Notes under the pieces: model-generated
Told to the model about the DNA's origin: nothing
Databases searched by the model: none
Seen by the model: only the letters and a program-made list of their open reading frames with translations
Position numbers and translations under genes: made by a program
From: Streptomyces sp. B93
Lineage (GTDB): Bacteria; Actinomycetota; Actinomycetes; Streptomycetales; Streptomycetaceae
Assembly (NCBI RefSeq): GCF_018070565.1
Contig: NZ_JAGPXL010000010.1
Coordinates: 185,567 to 249,566, forward strand
Reading direction: 5' to 3'
Length of the DNA: 64,000 nucleotides
In this document: positions 26,800-35,544 of the stretch, piece after piece
Position numbering within the stretch: the stretch's first letter is position 1
How the letters are laid out: the number at the start of each line of letters is the position of its first letter

Positions 26800-27729
26800 C
26801 TAGCGGGCCTGTGCGAGGAGTTCCTGCGACAGGTCCCACAGGCGCCCGGCGTTGTCCGGGTCGACGGCATAGCGGGCGACCCCGTGCAAAGTACCGGTGC
26901 GGCGGTCGACGACATCGCTTTCGTTGCAGTCGACGAAGTAGCGGCCGCCCACGCCGTCGAGGAGTGGTGAGGCGGCGAGCAGGACGGAGGTCGCCGCTCC
27001 CTGCTCGACCGTCTTGATCAGATGGTCGGGGACCAGCCCGCTGCCGCGTCCGGCGGTGTGCCGTTGCAGGTTCGTGTGGATGGCGCCGGGCATGCACGCG
27101 TTGACGGTGATGCCGTCCGCGGTCCAGCGGCGGGTCGCCTCGACCGCGAAGAGGATGTTCGCGGTCTTGGACTGGCCGTAGGCGAGCCACGGATCGTAGG
27201 GGCGGAAGGCGAAGTTGACGTCGTCCCACACGATCGGGGAGCGCTGGTGACCGGAGGAACTCACCGCGACCACACGCGCGTTGCCGTCGGCGGCCAGCGC
27301 CCGGTGCAGGCCGGTGGCGAGAGCGAAGTGCCCCAGGTGGTTGGTGGCGAACTGCCATTCCCAGCCCTGCTCGGTGTACTGCTCGGGGCAGGCCATGACG
27401 CCCGCGTTGTTCACCAGGACGTGCAGCGGGCCGCGCCAGGCGGCGGTGAAGGCGGTGACGGACGCGGGATCGGACAGGTCCAGGTGCGCCACGTGCACCT
27501 CGTGACATCCGGTGGAGGCGGTGATGTTCTTGGCTACGCGTTCGCCGGAGGCGACGTCCCGCACGGCGAGGGTGACTTCCGCGCCTGCGACGGCCAGAGC
27601 CCGGGCCGTCTCGGCGCCGAGCCCCGACGAGGCACCGGTGATCACCGCGCGACGGCCGGTGAGGTCGACGCCCCGCGTCACCTCGTCCGTCGTGCTTGAG
27701 AAATCGAAGGGGGTGGTGATGAGGTCCAC
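26800..27729 (-). CDS. Short-chain dehydrogenase, retinol-dehydrogenase-like
   Basis: A 309-residue SDR from GTG 27729, preceded by GGGAG. Motifs: [24 protein letters not shown] and catalytic AYGQSK. The C-terminal tail DNAGRLWDLSQELLAQA is that of the family whose broken relative lies at 17341-17500. NADPH-dependent reduction of hydrophobic carbonyls is likely. It is followed on the same strand by nothing close and preceded by a second SDR (27798-28685), so the two may be co-transcribed. Confidence 0.9.
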   Translation of the reverse strand: MDLITTPFDFSSTTDEVTRGVDLTGRRAVITGASSGLGAETARALAVAGAEVTLAVRDVASGERVAKNITASTGCHEVHVAHLDLSDPASVTAFTAAWRGPLHVLVNNAGVMACPEQYTEQGWEWQFATNHLGHFALATGLHRALAADGNARVVAVSSSGHQRSPIVWDDVNFAFRPYDPWLAYGQSKTANILFAVEATRRWTADGITVNACMPGAIHTNLQRHTAGRGSGLVPDHLIKTVEQGAATSVLLAASPLLDGVGGRYFVDCNESDVVDRRTGTLHGVARYAVDPDNAGRLWDLSQELLAQAR

Positions 27730-27797
27730 GAGCGAACTCCCTGCTGTGTTCTCAGAGCCGGCTGTGTCTTCGAAGCCAGCACGACGACTCGGCGTGT

Positions 27798-28685
27798 TCA
27801 GGGGGTGAGCATCCGGTCCTGTTCCACGGGTGGTGTGCCGTCGTGCCAGGGCAGGACCTTTCCGAACCGCACCAGTTCGCCGTACAGGGCGGGGTCCACG
27901 TGCTCGGCGAAGACCAGGTCGAGCACGGCTTCGGCGGCCCTGGCGGGTGTCTGGGCCCGGCTGTGGTCGCTGAACCAGGGCCGCGAGGTGCCGGTGTCGA
28001 CCAGGCCCGGGCACACGGCCGCAATCAGGGTGCCGTCGGCGAGGTCGCGTGCGCGGCGCTCGGCGGCGACGGCGCGGACGGCGGCGACCTGAGCCACCTT
28101 GGACGGCACGTTCAGCCACAGGGGCCAGCCCGCCTCCTGCGCCGTCCTGCTGTGGACGGCGCTGCGCCAGGACTCCACGGCGTACTCGACCTGATCGAGG
28201 CTCGCACCGTCGAAGAGGTGGTGCAGCCGGGTATCGAGATGACCGAGGGTGCCCAGGCTGCTGGCGACCACCAGGAGCCGGCCGCCCGGACGCAGGACGG
28301 GGCCGAAGGCGCGCAGGACCGCGTGGGTGGCGGTGTTCGAGACGTCGATGAACTCATCCGCCCGCTCGGCCTGGGACTCCTCTGGCAGAACGCGGGCGAC
28401 CGCGTTGGACACGACGACGTCGACCCCGCCGTGCCGTGCCCCGAGTTCCCCGGCGAGACGGGTGATGGCATCGGTGTCGGTGACGTCCAGGACACGACCC
28501 TCGACACGCGCACGAGTGCCGGGCAACCGGCCCACCTCATGGGCAGCCTTCCCCACCCGTTGTCGGTCGCGACCGGTGAGCAGGATGAGATCGTCCTCGT
28601 TCATGCGGGCCGCCAGTCCCTCGGCCAGGGCGCGGCCCAACCCTTGGTTGGCGCCGGTGACAAGAGCGATGCGAGAGGCGTTCAT
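27798..28685 (-). CDS. Atypical SDR (carbonyl-reductase-like) without catalytic Tyr
   Basis: A 295-residue protein from ATG 28685 with cofactor motif TGANQGLGRALAEG near residue 10 and a carbonyl-reductase-like layout. The usual NNAG is VSNAVAR, and at the YxxxK position the sequence reads NVPSK, so the catalytic Tyr is Asn while Lys is kept. The protein may bind NADP(H) without normal SDR catalysis. It is divergent from a LysR gene 73 bp away and lies upstream of another SDR. Confidence 0.82.
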   Translation of the reverse strand: MNASRIALVTGANQGLGRALAEGLAARMNEDDLILLTGRDRQRVGKAAHEVGRLPGTRARVEGRVLDVTDTDAITRLAGELGARHGGVDVVVSNAVARVLPEESQAERADEFIDVSNTATHAVLRAFGPVLRPGGRLLVVASSLGTLGHLDTRLHHLFDGASLDQVEYAVESWRSAVHSRTAQEAGWPLWLNVPSKVAQVAAVRAVAAERRARDLADGTLIAAVCPGLVDTGTSRPWFSDHSRAQTPARAAEAVLDLVFAEHVDPALYGELVRFGKVLPWHDGTPPVEQDRMLTP

Positions 28686-28757
28686 GCCTGCCACGCTAGG
28701 AACGCCGCCAGCCATGCGTCCAACGAGAGTTTGGTACATGTGGTATGCGTGATCGTC

Positions 28758-29672
28758 ATGGACTTCGAGGACGTCTCCCTCACCGCGCTGCGTGTCTTCC
28801 GCGCCGTCGCCGAGCACCGGACCTTCACCGCGGCCGCCACCTCGCTGGGCTACACCCAGTCCGCCGTGTCCCGGCAGGTGGCAGCGATCGAACGGGCGGC
28901 GGGCACGCAGCTGTTGCAGCGCCGGCGCGAGGGAGTACGGCTGACCGCGGCCGGCCACACCGTCCTGCGCCACGCGACGGTCGTGCTCGACGAGATCGAA
29001 GCGACCGCCAGGGAACTGTCCGGCCTGCCCACGGCGGCCGGCACCGTACGATTGGGATGGATCCCCAGCGCAGGAGCCGTCCTCCTCACCCGGGCCCTCA
29101 CCGAGCTCAGCCACACCGACCCCGGCCTGCGGGTCGTCAGCCGCGAGGGCACCACCCCCGTCCTGGTACGCGCCCTGCGCGCCGGCAGCCTGGACCTGGC
29201 CCTGCTCGGCTCGGCGCCCCCCTTCCGCCCGCCGGACACCGAGACACCTCCGCTCGTGGTGGAGACACTCGCCGAACGCGCCCTGTGCCTGGCGGTACCC
29301 GCCACCCATCCGCTCGCCCGCGGCGACTACGTCGACGTGGCCGACCTCCGGGGACAGCGCTGGGTCGCGGGCCCTTCCTCCGGCGAGGACCGCTTGATGG
29401 GCGTATGGCCGGGCTTGGACGAACGGCCCGAGATCGCACACACCGCACGGGACTGGTGCGCCAAACTTCACCTTGTCGCCGCCGGCTTCGGGCTGACCAC
29501 CGTGCCCGCCGCCCTCGCCCCGGCCGCACCCGAAGGCGTCCGCGTCCTCCCTGTACGCGGCGGCCCTCAGGAACAACGGCGACTGCTCCTGGCCAGCCTC
29601 GGACGCCGTTCCACGCCGTCCGTCGACCGCGTAGCGGCCGCCCTCCGCGCCGCCGCCCTCACCGTCACCTGA
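28758..29672 (+). CDS. LysR-family regulator
   Basis: A 304-residue LysR protein. ATG 28758 is used; a GTG nine bases earlier is possible. The winged helix-turn-helix (residues 1-65) has FTAAATSLGYTQSAVSRQVAAI, typical of LysR. The effector-binding part starts near residue 90 (TVRLGWIPSAGAVLLTRAL). LysR proteins usually regulate the divergent gene, here the two-SDR unit. The gap contains TTTGGTACATGTGGTATG, with a TAC-ATGT half-symmetry, but no perfect T-N11-A box. Confidence 0.93.
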   Translation: MDFEDVSLTALRVFRAVAEHRTFTAAATSLGYTQSAVSRQVAAIERAAGTQLLQRRREGVRLTAAGHTVLRHATVVLDEIEATARELSGLPTAAGTVRLGWIPSAGAVLLTRALTELSHTDPGLRVVSREGTTPVLVRALRAGSLDLALLGSAPPFRPPDTETPPLVVETLAERALCLAVPATHPLARGDYVDVADLRGQRWVAGPSSGEDRLMGVWPGLDERPEIAHTARDWCAKLHLVAAGFGLTTVPAALAPAAPEGVRVLPVRGGPQEQRRLLLASLGRRSTPSVDRVAAALRAAALTVT

Positions 29673-29679
29673 CAGCACC

Positions 29680-29712
29680 CACCGGGCGCGGCCGGTCTTG
29701 TACCCCCCGGTG
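29680..29712. terminator. Possible terminator between convergent genes
   Basis: CACCGGG at 29680-29686 and CCCGGTG at 29706-29712 form a 7-bp inverted repeat with a 19-nt loop. It lies between the LysR stop and the convergent SDR stop. The stem is short for its loop, so confidence is low. Confidence 0.35.
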
Positions 29713-29729
29713 ACGCCCACGGCTTGGCA

Positions 29730-30626
29730 TCACCCGAGGGGGAAGGACGTGGCCGTGAGGCGTTCGGACAGCTCCCATAGCCGGGCTGCGAGGTCAGTGT
29801 CCTGGGCGGCGGCGCTGCGGGCGACCAGCGTGGGCCGGCCGCGCTGCCCGCCCCGGCCGTCAGGGCCGACGTAGCTCGCCCCGGGCAGGTCGCGGACGGC
29901 CGCGAACAGGGTCGGTTGAGCCCCGTCGGCCCCGCTCTGCATGACGAACCGGCCGGCGATCGCCGCGACCGCCTTCATGGCCGGGCCGAGGTGACGGTTC
30001 AGGCCGGTCGTCGCCGCCCCGGGATGTGCGGCCAGGGCCCGCACCCTGGAGCCCGCCGCGGTCAGTCGCCTTTGCAGTTCCAGGGTGAACAGCAGGTTGG
30101 CGAGCTTGGACTGGCCGTACGCGGCCGAGGGGCGGTAGTTCCTGCGCTCCCAGTTGGGATCGTGCAGGTCCAGGGAGGCGCCCTTGTGGGCGTTGGAGGC
30201 GATGGTGATCACCCGGTCGGTGATCCTCGGCAGCAGCAGGTTGGTGAGGGCGAAGTGACCGAGGTGGTTGGTGCCGAAGTGGGTCTCGAAGCCGTCCGCG
30301 GTCCGGCGCAGCGGCACGTTCGCCACACCCGCGTTGTTGATCAGGATGTCGCAGGGGTGGTCGACGGAGGCCGCGAAGGCGCGGACGGATGCGAGGTCGG
30401 CGAGGTCGAGCGGCCGCGGTTCGATGGCATCGGGCAGGTGCGGAGCGAGGGCACGGGCGCGTTCGACGTCCCGCACGGCCATGATCACGTGAGCTCCGGC
30501 CCGAGCGAGGGCGCGGGTCGTTTCGAGGCCTATGCCGCTGTTCGCGCCGGTAATGATCAACGTACGCCCGTCCTGCCGCGGCAGCCGGCCGGCCGTCCAG
30601 GGTGCCGGGGAGAGTGAGTTGGTCAT
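29730..30626 (-). CDS. Short-chain dehydrogenase, retinol-dehydrogenase-like
   Basis: A 298-residue SDR with TGANSGIGLETTRA, ILINNAGVA and catalytic AYGQSKLAN. Like the SDR at 26800 it has the long C-terminal tail (LAARLWELSERLTATSF). It is divergent from a TetR gene with a strong symmetrical operator in the 61-bp gap. The substrate is unknown; related enzymes act on hydrophobic aldehydes and ketones. Confidence 0.92.
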   Translation of the reverse strand: MTNSLSPAPWTAGRLPRQDGRTLIITGANSGIGLETTRALARAGAHVIMAVRDVERARALAPHLPDAIEPRPLDLADLASVRAFAASVDHPCDILINNAGVANVPLRRTADGFETHFGTNHLGHFALTNLLLPRITDRVITIASNAHKGASLDLHDPNWERRNYRPSAAYGQSKLANLLFTLELQRRLTAAGSRVRALAAHPGAATTGLNRHLGPAMKAVAAIAGRFVMQSGADGAQPTLFAAVRDLPGASYVGPDGRGGQRGRPTLVARSAAAQDTDLAARLWELSERLTATSFPLG

Positions 30627-30628
30627 GA

Positions 30629-30675
30629 GCCCAATGTATTCATCGAATACATTGTAGTCAATGAATACATTGGGC
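30629..30675. promoter_or_regulatory. Compound TetR operator with 15-bp perfect arms
   Basis: GCCCAATGTATTCAT (30629-30643) and its exact reverse complement (30661-30675) flank a 17-nt spacer. A third half-site lies inside, so CAATGTATT (30632-30640) also pairs with AATACATTG (30646-30654) across five bases. The three half-sites could bind more than one dimer. The element fills nearly the whole gap between the divergent SDR and tetR. Confidence 0.88.
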
Positions 30676-30687
30676 TAAGGTGGCCCC

Positions 30688-31281
30688 ATGACCGCGGTAC
30701 GGCCCTACCATCACGGCAACCTGCGCAGTGCCCTGCTGCGGGAGGCGGAGAGCGTCCTCGGCGAACGTGGCGTGGAGGGTCTGTCCCTGCGCGAACTGGC
30801 GCGGGTGGCGGGAGTGAGCAACAGTGCGCCCCGCCGCCACTTCGCCGACAAGACGGCACTGCTGGACGCGCTCGCGGAAGAGGGCTACGAGCGGCTGGGG
30901 CGCAGACTCGACGCGGCCCTGAAGACCGCCGAGGGCGACGTCTCCGCTCGACTCGTGGTCTTCGCCCGCACCTACGTCGAGTTCGCCGTCGAGCACCGCG
31001 CGTTGCTGCCCCTGATGCACCGACCGAAGAGCGAGGCGCGCGATGATGCCCTTTCGGCTGCCAACGACCGGGCCTTCGCCGCGCCGTTGCGACTGCTGCG
31101 AGAGGCCCGCGAACTCGGTGTCATCGACCCGGACACCAGCGGCCGGGTCGACATGACCCTCCTGGCGCTCCTCCAGGGCCTGACCGTGCTCGTCGCCACG
31201 GGCATGAACGGCGATCTCCCGCTCGACACGCTCGTCACCGGCTGCGTCGAAACGCTGATGTCGGGCCTGCGGCCACGCTGA
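30688..31281 (+). CDS. TetR-family regulator
   Basis: A 197-residue regulator from ATG 30688 with AAGGTGG upstream. It begins MTAVRPYHHGNLRSALL, the HHGNLR opening typical of the TetR subgroup with a WHG-like C-terminal domain. The helix-turn-helix ends GVSNSAPRRHFADKTALL near residue 55. It is divergent from an SDR gene and shares the compound operator with it. Confidence 0.94.
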   Translation: MTAVRPYHHGNLRSALLREAESVLGERGVEGLSLRELARVAGVSNSAPRRHFADKTALLDALAEEGYERLGRRLDAALKTAEGDVSARLVVFARTYVEFAVEHRALLPLMHRPKSEARDDALSAANDRAFAAPLRLLREARELGVIDPDTSGRVDMTLLALLQGLTVLVATGMNGDLPLDTLVTGCVETLMSGLRPR

Positions 31282-31343
31282 GCCGACCTCAAAGCCTCTT
31301 TGACCACGGAGCCGGGCGGGTCGGCCAGACGGTTGGTCCGGCG

Positions 31344-31999
31344 CTAAAGGGTGTTGCTGAAGGGTGTGATCAGGGCATTTCCCTTGTATGGGTGGGGTGT
31401 TGCGGGCTGAGCCGTTGTGGGTGGAGACGTTCACGGGCTTGCGTGTGGACCGGTTCCTGAAGCTGGTGAGGGTGGTGCGGGAGCGGGGAGGGAACGGGCC
31501 CGGTGGTGGCCGTCCGTGGTGCCTGCCGCTGGCTGACCGGGTCCTGCTGGTCGCCGTCTCTTGCCGAACCAACCTCACCATGCGGCAGCTCGCCCCGCTC
31601 TTCGGTGTCTCCCCGGCGACGGTCTGCCGGGTCATCCAGCGGCTGCGGCCGTTGCTGGCGCTGGAGCCCGCGCCACGGCCGGTGGCTGGCGTGGACCAGT
31701 TGTGGATGGTGGACGGCACCCTGATCCCGGTGCGCGACCGCAGCGTGGGGGCCTCGAGCCGTAACTACCGGTTCTCGGCGAACGTGCAGGTCATCATTGA
31801 TGCCGACACGCGCCTGGTCATCGCCTCGGCGCGGTCGAAGAACTGGAAGATCCTCCGCGACTGCCGTCAAAAGGGCGACGGCCTTCACCACGCCGTCCAG
31901 GCCGTCGCCACCATGCACAACCTCGCACTCGCAGGGTGAAACACCAGGTCAAGCACCACCTTGACCTGCCCGAGAGGAACCTACAGCAACACCCTTTAG
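31344..31999 (+). mobile_element. Internally deleted IS5-type element with intact ends
   Basis: The element is bounded by a perfect 16-bp inverted repeat: CTAAAGGGTGTTGCTG at 31344-31359 and its reverse complement at 31984-31999. If the ends are AAAGGGTG, the flanking TA on both sides would be the target duplication, as in some IS5 groups. At about 655 bp it is shorter than a full element (about 0.9 kb), and only one truncated transposase frame lies inside. It could be moved in trans if a full copy exists elsewhere. Confidence 0.85.
31388..31939 (+). pseudogene. IS5-family transposase with in-frame internal deletion
   Basis: A 183-residue frame with an N-terminal HTH_Tnp_4-like region (NLTMRQLAPLFGVSPATVCRV near residue 65) and the first catalytic Asp in VDGTLIPVRDR. 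After DADTRLVIASARS the frame jumps to NWKILRDCRQKGDGLHHAVQ, the normal C-terminus. The 80-90 residues that should lie between, with the second Asp and the Glu, are missing. The frame stays open, but the enzyme must be inactive. Confidence 0.85.
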
Positions 32000-32260
32000 T
32001 AGTCGCTCACCGATGCGTTCAACCGCCATCGCGACATGTCTGCCAGCGACGCCGACACCGAACAGCAGTCCCAGCACCGCGTGCGGCAGGTCGTGCCGCA
32101 GATGGATCAGCGTGGCCACCAGCCGGTCGACGAAGACCAGTTGCTGGCGGGCACCGGCTCCCGCGGCCCGCTTCCTGACCCCACCTCGTGCAGCATGGCG
32201 TCGACCCTCCACCCTGGCCTGTCATGGCACCGCCAACTCCTGTGTCAGCAGCGCGAGATG
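32000..32260 (-). pseudogene. Another IS5-type transposase N-terminal remnant
   Basis: The minus strand reads TRQHLALLTQELAVP, a stop, then QLVFVDRLVATLIHLRHDLPH and GRHVAMAVERIGERLL, which fits the N-terminal helix-turn-helix region of IS5-type transposases (LVDRLLATLVHLRxGLPHA). It stops at the right edge of the deleted IS element, which may have inserted into it. Confidence 0.6.
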
Positions 32261-33263
32261 CTGTCGAGTGATCCCCGTGAACAGCCGATGCGCCAGCACC
32301 ACCCGATTGACCATGACCGCCACAGTCGGATCATGCCACCGGCCAGGCACGACGCCTCACCCGTTATCACGCACCAACTCGTCAACACCTCTGCCCATGC
32401 CGAGCGCTTCATCGACCTCGGCGGCGTTGAGGATGCTGGACGAGTCCTCCAGGCAGCCGACGCCCCGACCGACCACACCCGCATGGGGCGGCGCCTACTC
32501 CACCGAACCACCGTTCTGACAGCTCGGGCTGGTACGGGCCACGTCTCCCAAGTACGTGACGGGCCGGTTCAGCCAGGGAGGCGTAACCGACCTCTCGCGG
32601 CGAGTGGCCACGGCTGAGGCGTCGGCTTGAGGCGGCGCCAGTCGTAGGGGGTGATCGAGCTGGAGGTGTCTGCGATTGTAGATGTGGGCCAGGACCCAAC
32701 GCCGCCATCTCCCGGCTGCACGCCCACCCGTCAGGCGGTGGCGAGAACTGGTCACCGGCCGCCGCGAATATCTGTGGCGTGGTCCGCGGCCTTCGACAGT
32801 GCCGCGGACCAGGAGCAGCCCGGAGTGGAACACGGTGTGGACGACTCGCTCGTGGCTGTTGCAATCGGCGGAGTCTGAGTGGAGCCCATACGCCGGCCGC
32901 GAGCACCTTCTGTCCCGGGATCATCGTGCGCAGGTGTGCGGCGTCGGTGGCGCCGAGCTCACGCAGCAGCCGGTTGCGGACCACCACGGTCATCGCGCTG
33001 CGCGGCGAGCGCATCGGGGCATCCGCTTGACGGCCTAGGGGGCGTTTTGGCGGGGCGGGATACTCAAAGTGGCAGTGCGCTTCGGGGCTCACCGCCACGG
33101 GGACGTCTTGTTCGAGGCGGGAGGCAGGTCGAACGCGGCCGGTCAGGGTGGCCGAGAACCTCGATGAATTCTGCCGCCATTGTCGGATCCACGGACTTGA
33201 TCAGTTCGTTCCTGTCCAGGCTGACGGGCCCCCGTAACGGTGGCACGTTACGTCCCGAAGCTC
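32261..33263. other. No intact gene; degraded sequence
   Basis: About 1 kb without a supported gene. Frames are short on both strands. A weak transposase-like piece (HIYNRRHLQLDHPLRLAPP) appears on the minus strand near 32660-32710, but no family could be fixed. The rest shows no recognisable motif, RNA or operator. Confidence 0.6.
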
Positions 33264-34400
33264 TCATGCGGAACGTGGCATCCGGACCTCGGCGATCAGA
33301 CCGCCGTCCGGCCGGGGCAGCAGGTGAAGCCGCCATCCGTGCCGGGTGACGACGGCGGCCACCAGAGCTGCGCCCAGTCCGCCGCCGCTCCTTCCCAGGC
33401 GCCCGGCGCCGCGGTGGAAGGGTTCGGTGATCCTCGTTACCTCCTCGGGAGTCATGGCGGCGCCGGTGTTGGCGACACGGAGCAGGATTCCAGGGGATTC
33501 GTCGCACAGATGCAGTTCGACCTCGCCGCCTCGGTAGTTGTGGCGTACGGCGTTGTCGAGGAGGTTGCGTACCATGAGCTGGATCATGGGTGCCTCGCCG
33601 TCGACCACGGCAGGGCCAAGGTTCTCACTCATTGTCACGCCGTTCGCCAGGGCGGTTGCCCGTTGTGCCTCTGCTTCCCGACGGACGACGAGCGTCAGAT
33701 CGACCCTGTCCAAGGGGCCCCTACTCGCTTGGGTTTCCGCCAGGTCCAGCAGCGTGCGCACGGTATGGACACTACGGCTGTTCAGGGTGCGCAGGTCCCG
33801 CAGAAGGTCGCGTGTCGACCCGTGCGGCATGTGGGCCAGCGCGTCGTCGATGACCGCTTGTGTCGTGGCGAGTGGTGTGCGGAGTTCGTGGGAGGCGTTC
33901 GCCGCGAACCGGCGCTGTGCCTCGAATGCGTCGTCCAGCCTCGCGAGCATGATGTTGAAGGTCACGGCGAGGTCGGTGATCTCGTCCTGGGTCCGGCCCA
34001 GCGGCACCCGGGCTCGCAGGTCCGTGGTGGCGGCCTGGCGTGCCGCGTCGGTCATCGCGCCGAGCGGTGCGAGGGAGCGTCGTACGATCCGGCGCACGAC
34101 GAAGGCTCCGGACACGACCCCGCCGGCGAGCGCGACTGCTGAGAACACCAGCAGACGATCGACCTCACGCCGTGGCAGGAGCGGACCCGAGGCACTCGTG
34201 GAGGGTGGAGGACCACCGCTTGTCCTGCCGGGCGCGACCGCCGGCGCACCTCCGACGATATTTGTGGGAACGTAGGCCATCAACAGCGCGATGGTGGCTA
34301 CCATGACCAGCGCCAGCACGGCGAAAACGGCGACCAGGCTACCGATGACCCGGGTACTTAGGGACCGGCGTTGGGCCGTTCGCCGCTCAGCCGTTCGCAT
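33264..34400 (-). CDS. Sensor histidine kinase
   Basis: A 378-residue membrane kinase, start ATG 34400, 13 bases after the response regulator stop. Two membrane helices (about residues 17-42 and 83-105) flank a short, Pro/Ser-rich extracytoplasmic loop of about 40 residues. A HAMP domain follows, then the H-box ASHELRTPL (near residue 170), N-box LLDNAVRHN and glycine box GRSGGGLGAALV. It phosphorylates the OmpR-type regulator encoded just upstream. The small external loop suggests sensing within the membrane or through a partner. The signal is unknown, and it is not KdpD. Confidence 0.94.
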   Translation of the reverse strand: MRTAERRTAQRRSLSTRVIGSLVAVFAVLALVMVATIALLMAYVPTNIVGGAPAVAPGRTSGGPPPSTSASGPLLPRREVDRLLVFSAVALAGGVVSGAFVVRRIVRRSLAPLGAMTDAARQAATTDLRARVPLGRTQDEITDLAVTFNIMLARLDDAFEAQRRFAANASHELRTPLATTQAVIDDALAHMPHGSTRDLLRDLRTLNSRSVHTVRTLLDLAETQASRGPLDRVDLTLVVRREAEAQRATALANGVTMSENLGPAVVDGEAPMIQLMVRNLLDNAVRHNYRGGEVELHLCDESPGILLRVANTGAAMTPEEVTRITEPFHRGAGRLGRSGGGLGAALVAAVVTRHGWRLHLLPRPDGGLIAEVRMPRSA

Positions 34401-34413
34401 CCTCGTCTCCTCG

Positions 34414-35094
34414 TCAGGTGGGGACAACGCGGTACCCCACACCGGGAACGGTTTCGATCGGCCAGGGCCTGCCCAACTTCTTGCGCAGCGTGGAGATCAC
34501 TACGCGGGGGGAGTTGGTGAAGGGGTCGGCGTGCTCGTCCCACGCTCGCCGCAGAAGCGTCTCCGCGCTGAGCACGCCGCCTTCCGCGCGCATCAGCTGC
34601 TCCAGGATGCGGAACTCCTTAGGGCTGAGCGACAGGAGTCGGCCGCCACGGAACGCCTGGTGCGTGAACGGGTCGAGACGGAGTTCGCCGAAGCGGAGCT
34701 CCGGCGGTGTCCGGGGACCGGACCGGCGCTGCAACGCCCGCAGCCGCGCGATGAGTTCGGGAAACTCGAAGGGTTTGGTGAGGTAATCATCAGCTCCCAG
34801 ACGGAGTCCTGTGACCCGGTCGATGAGTGTGGCCGACGCGGTCAGCATCAGCACCCCCGTCGACGCGTGGTGGGAGACGATGTACCTGCACACTTCGTCG
34901 CCGGAGAGCAGGGGCAGGTCCCGATCGAGGATGACGGCTTCATACTCCTGCGACCGCAGCATGTCCACCGCGCTCCGACCGTCGTGAACGACGTCGACCG
35001 TCAGCCCCGCCCGGTGCAGCTCGTTGCGGACAGCTCGGGCGAGGAGCTGTTCATCCTCCGCCAGTAACACCTTCACACCGCGCCCTTCCGACAT
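34414..35094 (-). CDS. OmpR-family response regulator
   Basis: A 226-residue regulator with receiver domain (LLAEDEQ, phospho-acceptor Asp57 in ILDRDLP, Lys in LTKPF) and a C-terminal winged helix ending TVPGVGYRVV. ATG 35094 is used; GTG 35076 has a better ribosome site (GGAAGG) and would shorten it by six residues. It is encoded between the small secreted protein gene and the kinase on one strand. A strong hairpin separates it from the secreted protein gene. Confidence 0.94.
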   Translation of the reverse strand: MSEGRGVKVLLAEDEQLLARAVRNELHRAGLTVDVVHDGRSAVDMLRSQEYEAVILDRDLPLLSGDEVCRYIVSHHASTGVLMLTASATLIDRVTGLRLGADDYLTKPFEFPELIARLRALQRRSGPRTPPELRFGELRLDPFTHQAFRGGRLLSLSPKEFRILEQLMRAEGGVLSAETLLRRAWDEHADPFTNSPRVVISTLRKKLGRPWPIETVPGVGYRVVPT

Positions 35095-35151
35095 CCGTTG
35101 CCCCGGCCCGCATCTCACCACATCGCAGCGCACCGCTTCCGGCCGGGATGA

Positions 35152-35184
35152 GGCGGGCCGGGCTACCGCACCCCCCGGCCCGCC
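35152..35184 (-). terminator. Strong hairpin between secreted peptide gene and the two-component genes
   Basis: GGCGGGCCGGG at 35152-35162 and CCCGGCCCGCC at 35174-35184 form a perfect 11-bp stem with an 11-nt loop. It starts 11 bases after the secreted protein stop codon and lies about 58 bp before the regulator start. It may terminate most transcripts and let a fraction read through into the regulator and kinase genes. Confidence 0.75.
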
Positions 35185-35194
35185 GGTGGCACTG

Positions 35195-35431
35195 CTAGCC
35201 GACCCAGACCCCGGCCTCCGCCTTGTGGACCGTCACTCCCGGCCCGGGCCGGTCGGCCGTCTGGCCCGTCTTACCGATCTCCGGAGCGTCGTCCGCTCCC
35301 TGCGTCTGGCCCTGCGGGGCCGTCGGGGCCGACGTGTCGGCCTGGGCCAGGGAGGCCGCGACCGCAACCCCGCCACCGGACAGGGTGAGGACGAGTGCGA
35401 GCCCGGCAACCGTAGTCTTCTTGATCTTCAT
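35195..35431 (-). CDS. Small secreted protein upstream of a two-component system
   Basis: A 78-residue protein from ATG 35431 with a very good ribosome site (GGAAGGAGC). It begins MKIKKTTVAGLALVLTLSGG, a signal peptide with likely cleavage after VAVAA-S or LAQA-D. The mature part (about 50 residues) is rich in Thr, Gln, Gly, Asp and Pro, has no cysteine and ends EAGVWVG. No family is recognised. Position in front of the response regulator and kinase suggests that it is their target or a signal for the kinase. That link is inference. Confidence 0.8.
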   Translation of the reverse strand: MKIKKTTVAGLALVLTLSGGGVAVAASLAQADTSAPTAPQGQTQGADDAPEIGKTGQTADRPGPGVTVHKAEAGVWVG

Positions 35432-35544
35432 GGCACAGCTCCTTCCGCCAAGCCGTCCTTCGGCGTCGGCGTGCGCCAGTCAATGCGGTCCGCTGTTGCG
35501 GAGTCGTAAAGAGCGGCGCGCGAACCGCCGCGACGCCGCACAGG

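Noticed and set aside
28741..28757. LysR box between the atypical SDR and the lysR gene
   Set aside because: GGTACATGTGGT has only partial symmetry and no clean T-N11-A; not strong enough to list as an operator.
32650..32720. Transposase-like piece HIYNRRHLQLDHP on the minus strand
   Set aside because: Only about 20 residues fit and no neighbouring motif supports a family, so it is described only as part of a degraded region.
33264..35094. Idea that the two-component system is KdpDE
   Set aside because: The kinase has two helices, a short outer loop and HAMP, not the large KdpD sensor with four helices and a Usp-like domain; it also lies 27 kb from kdp.
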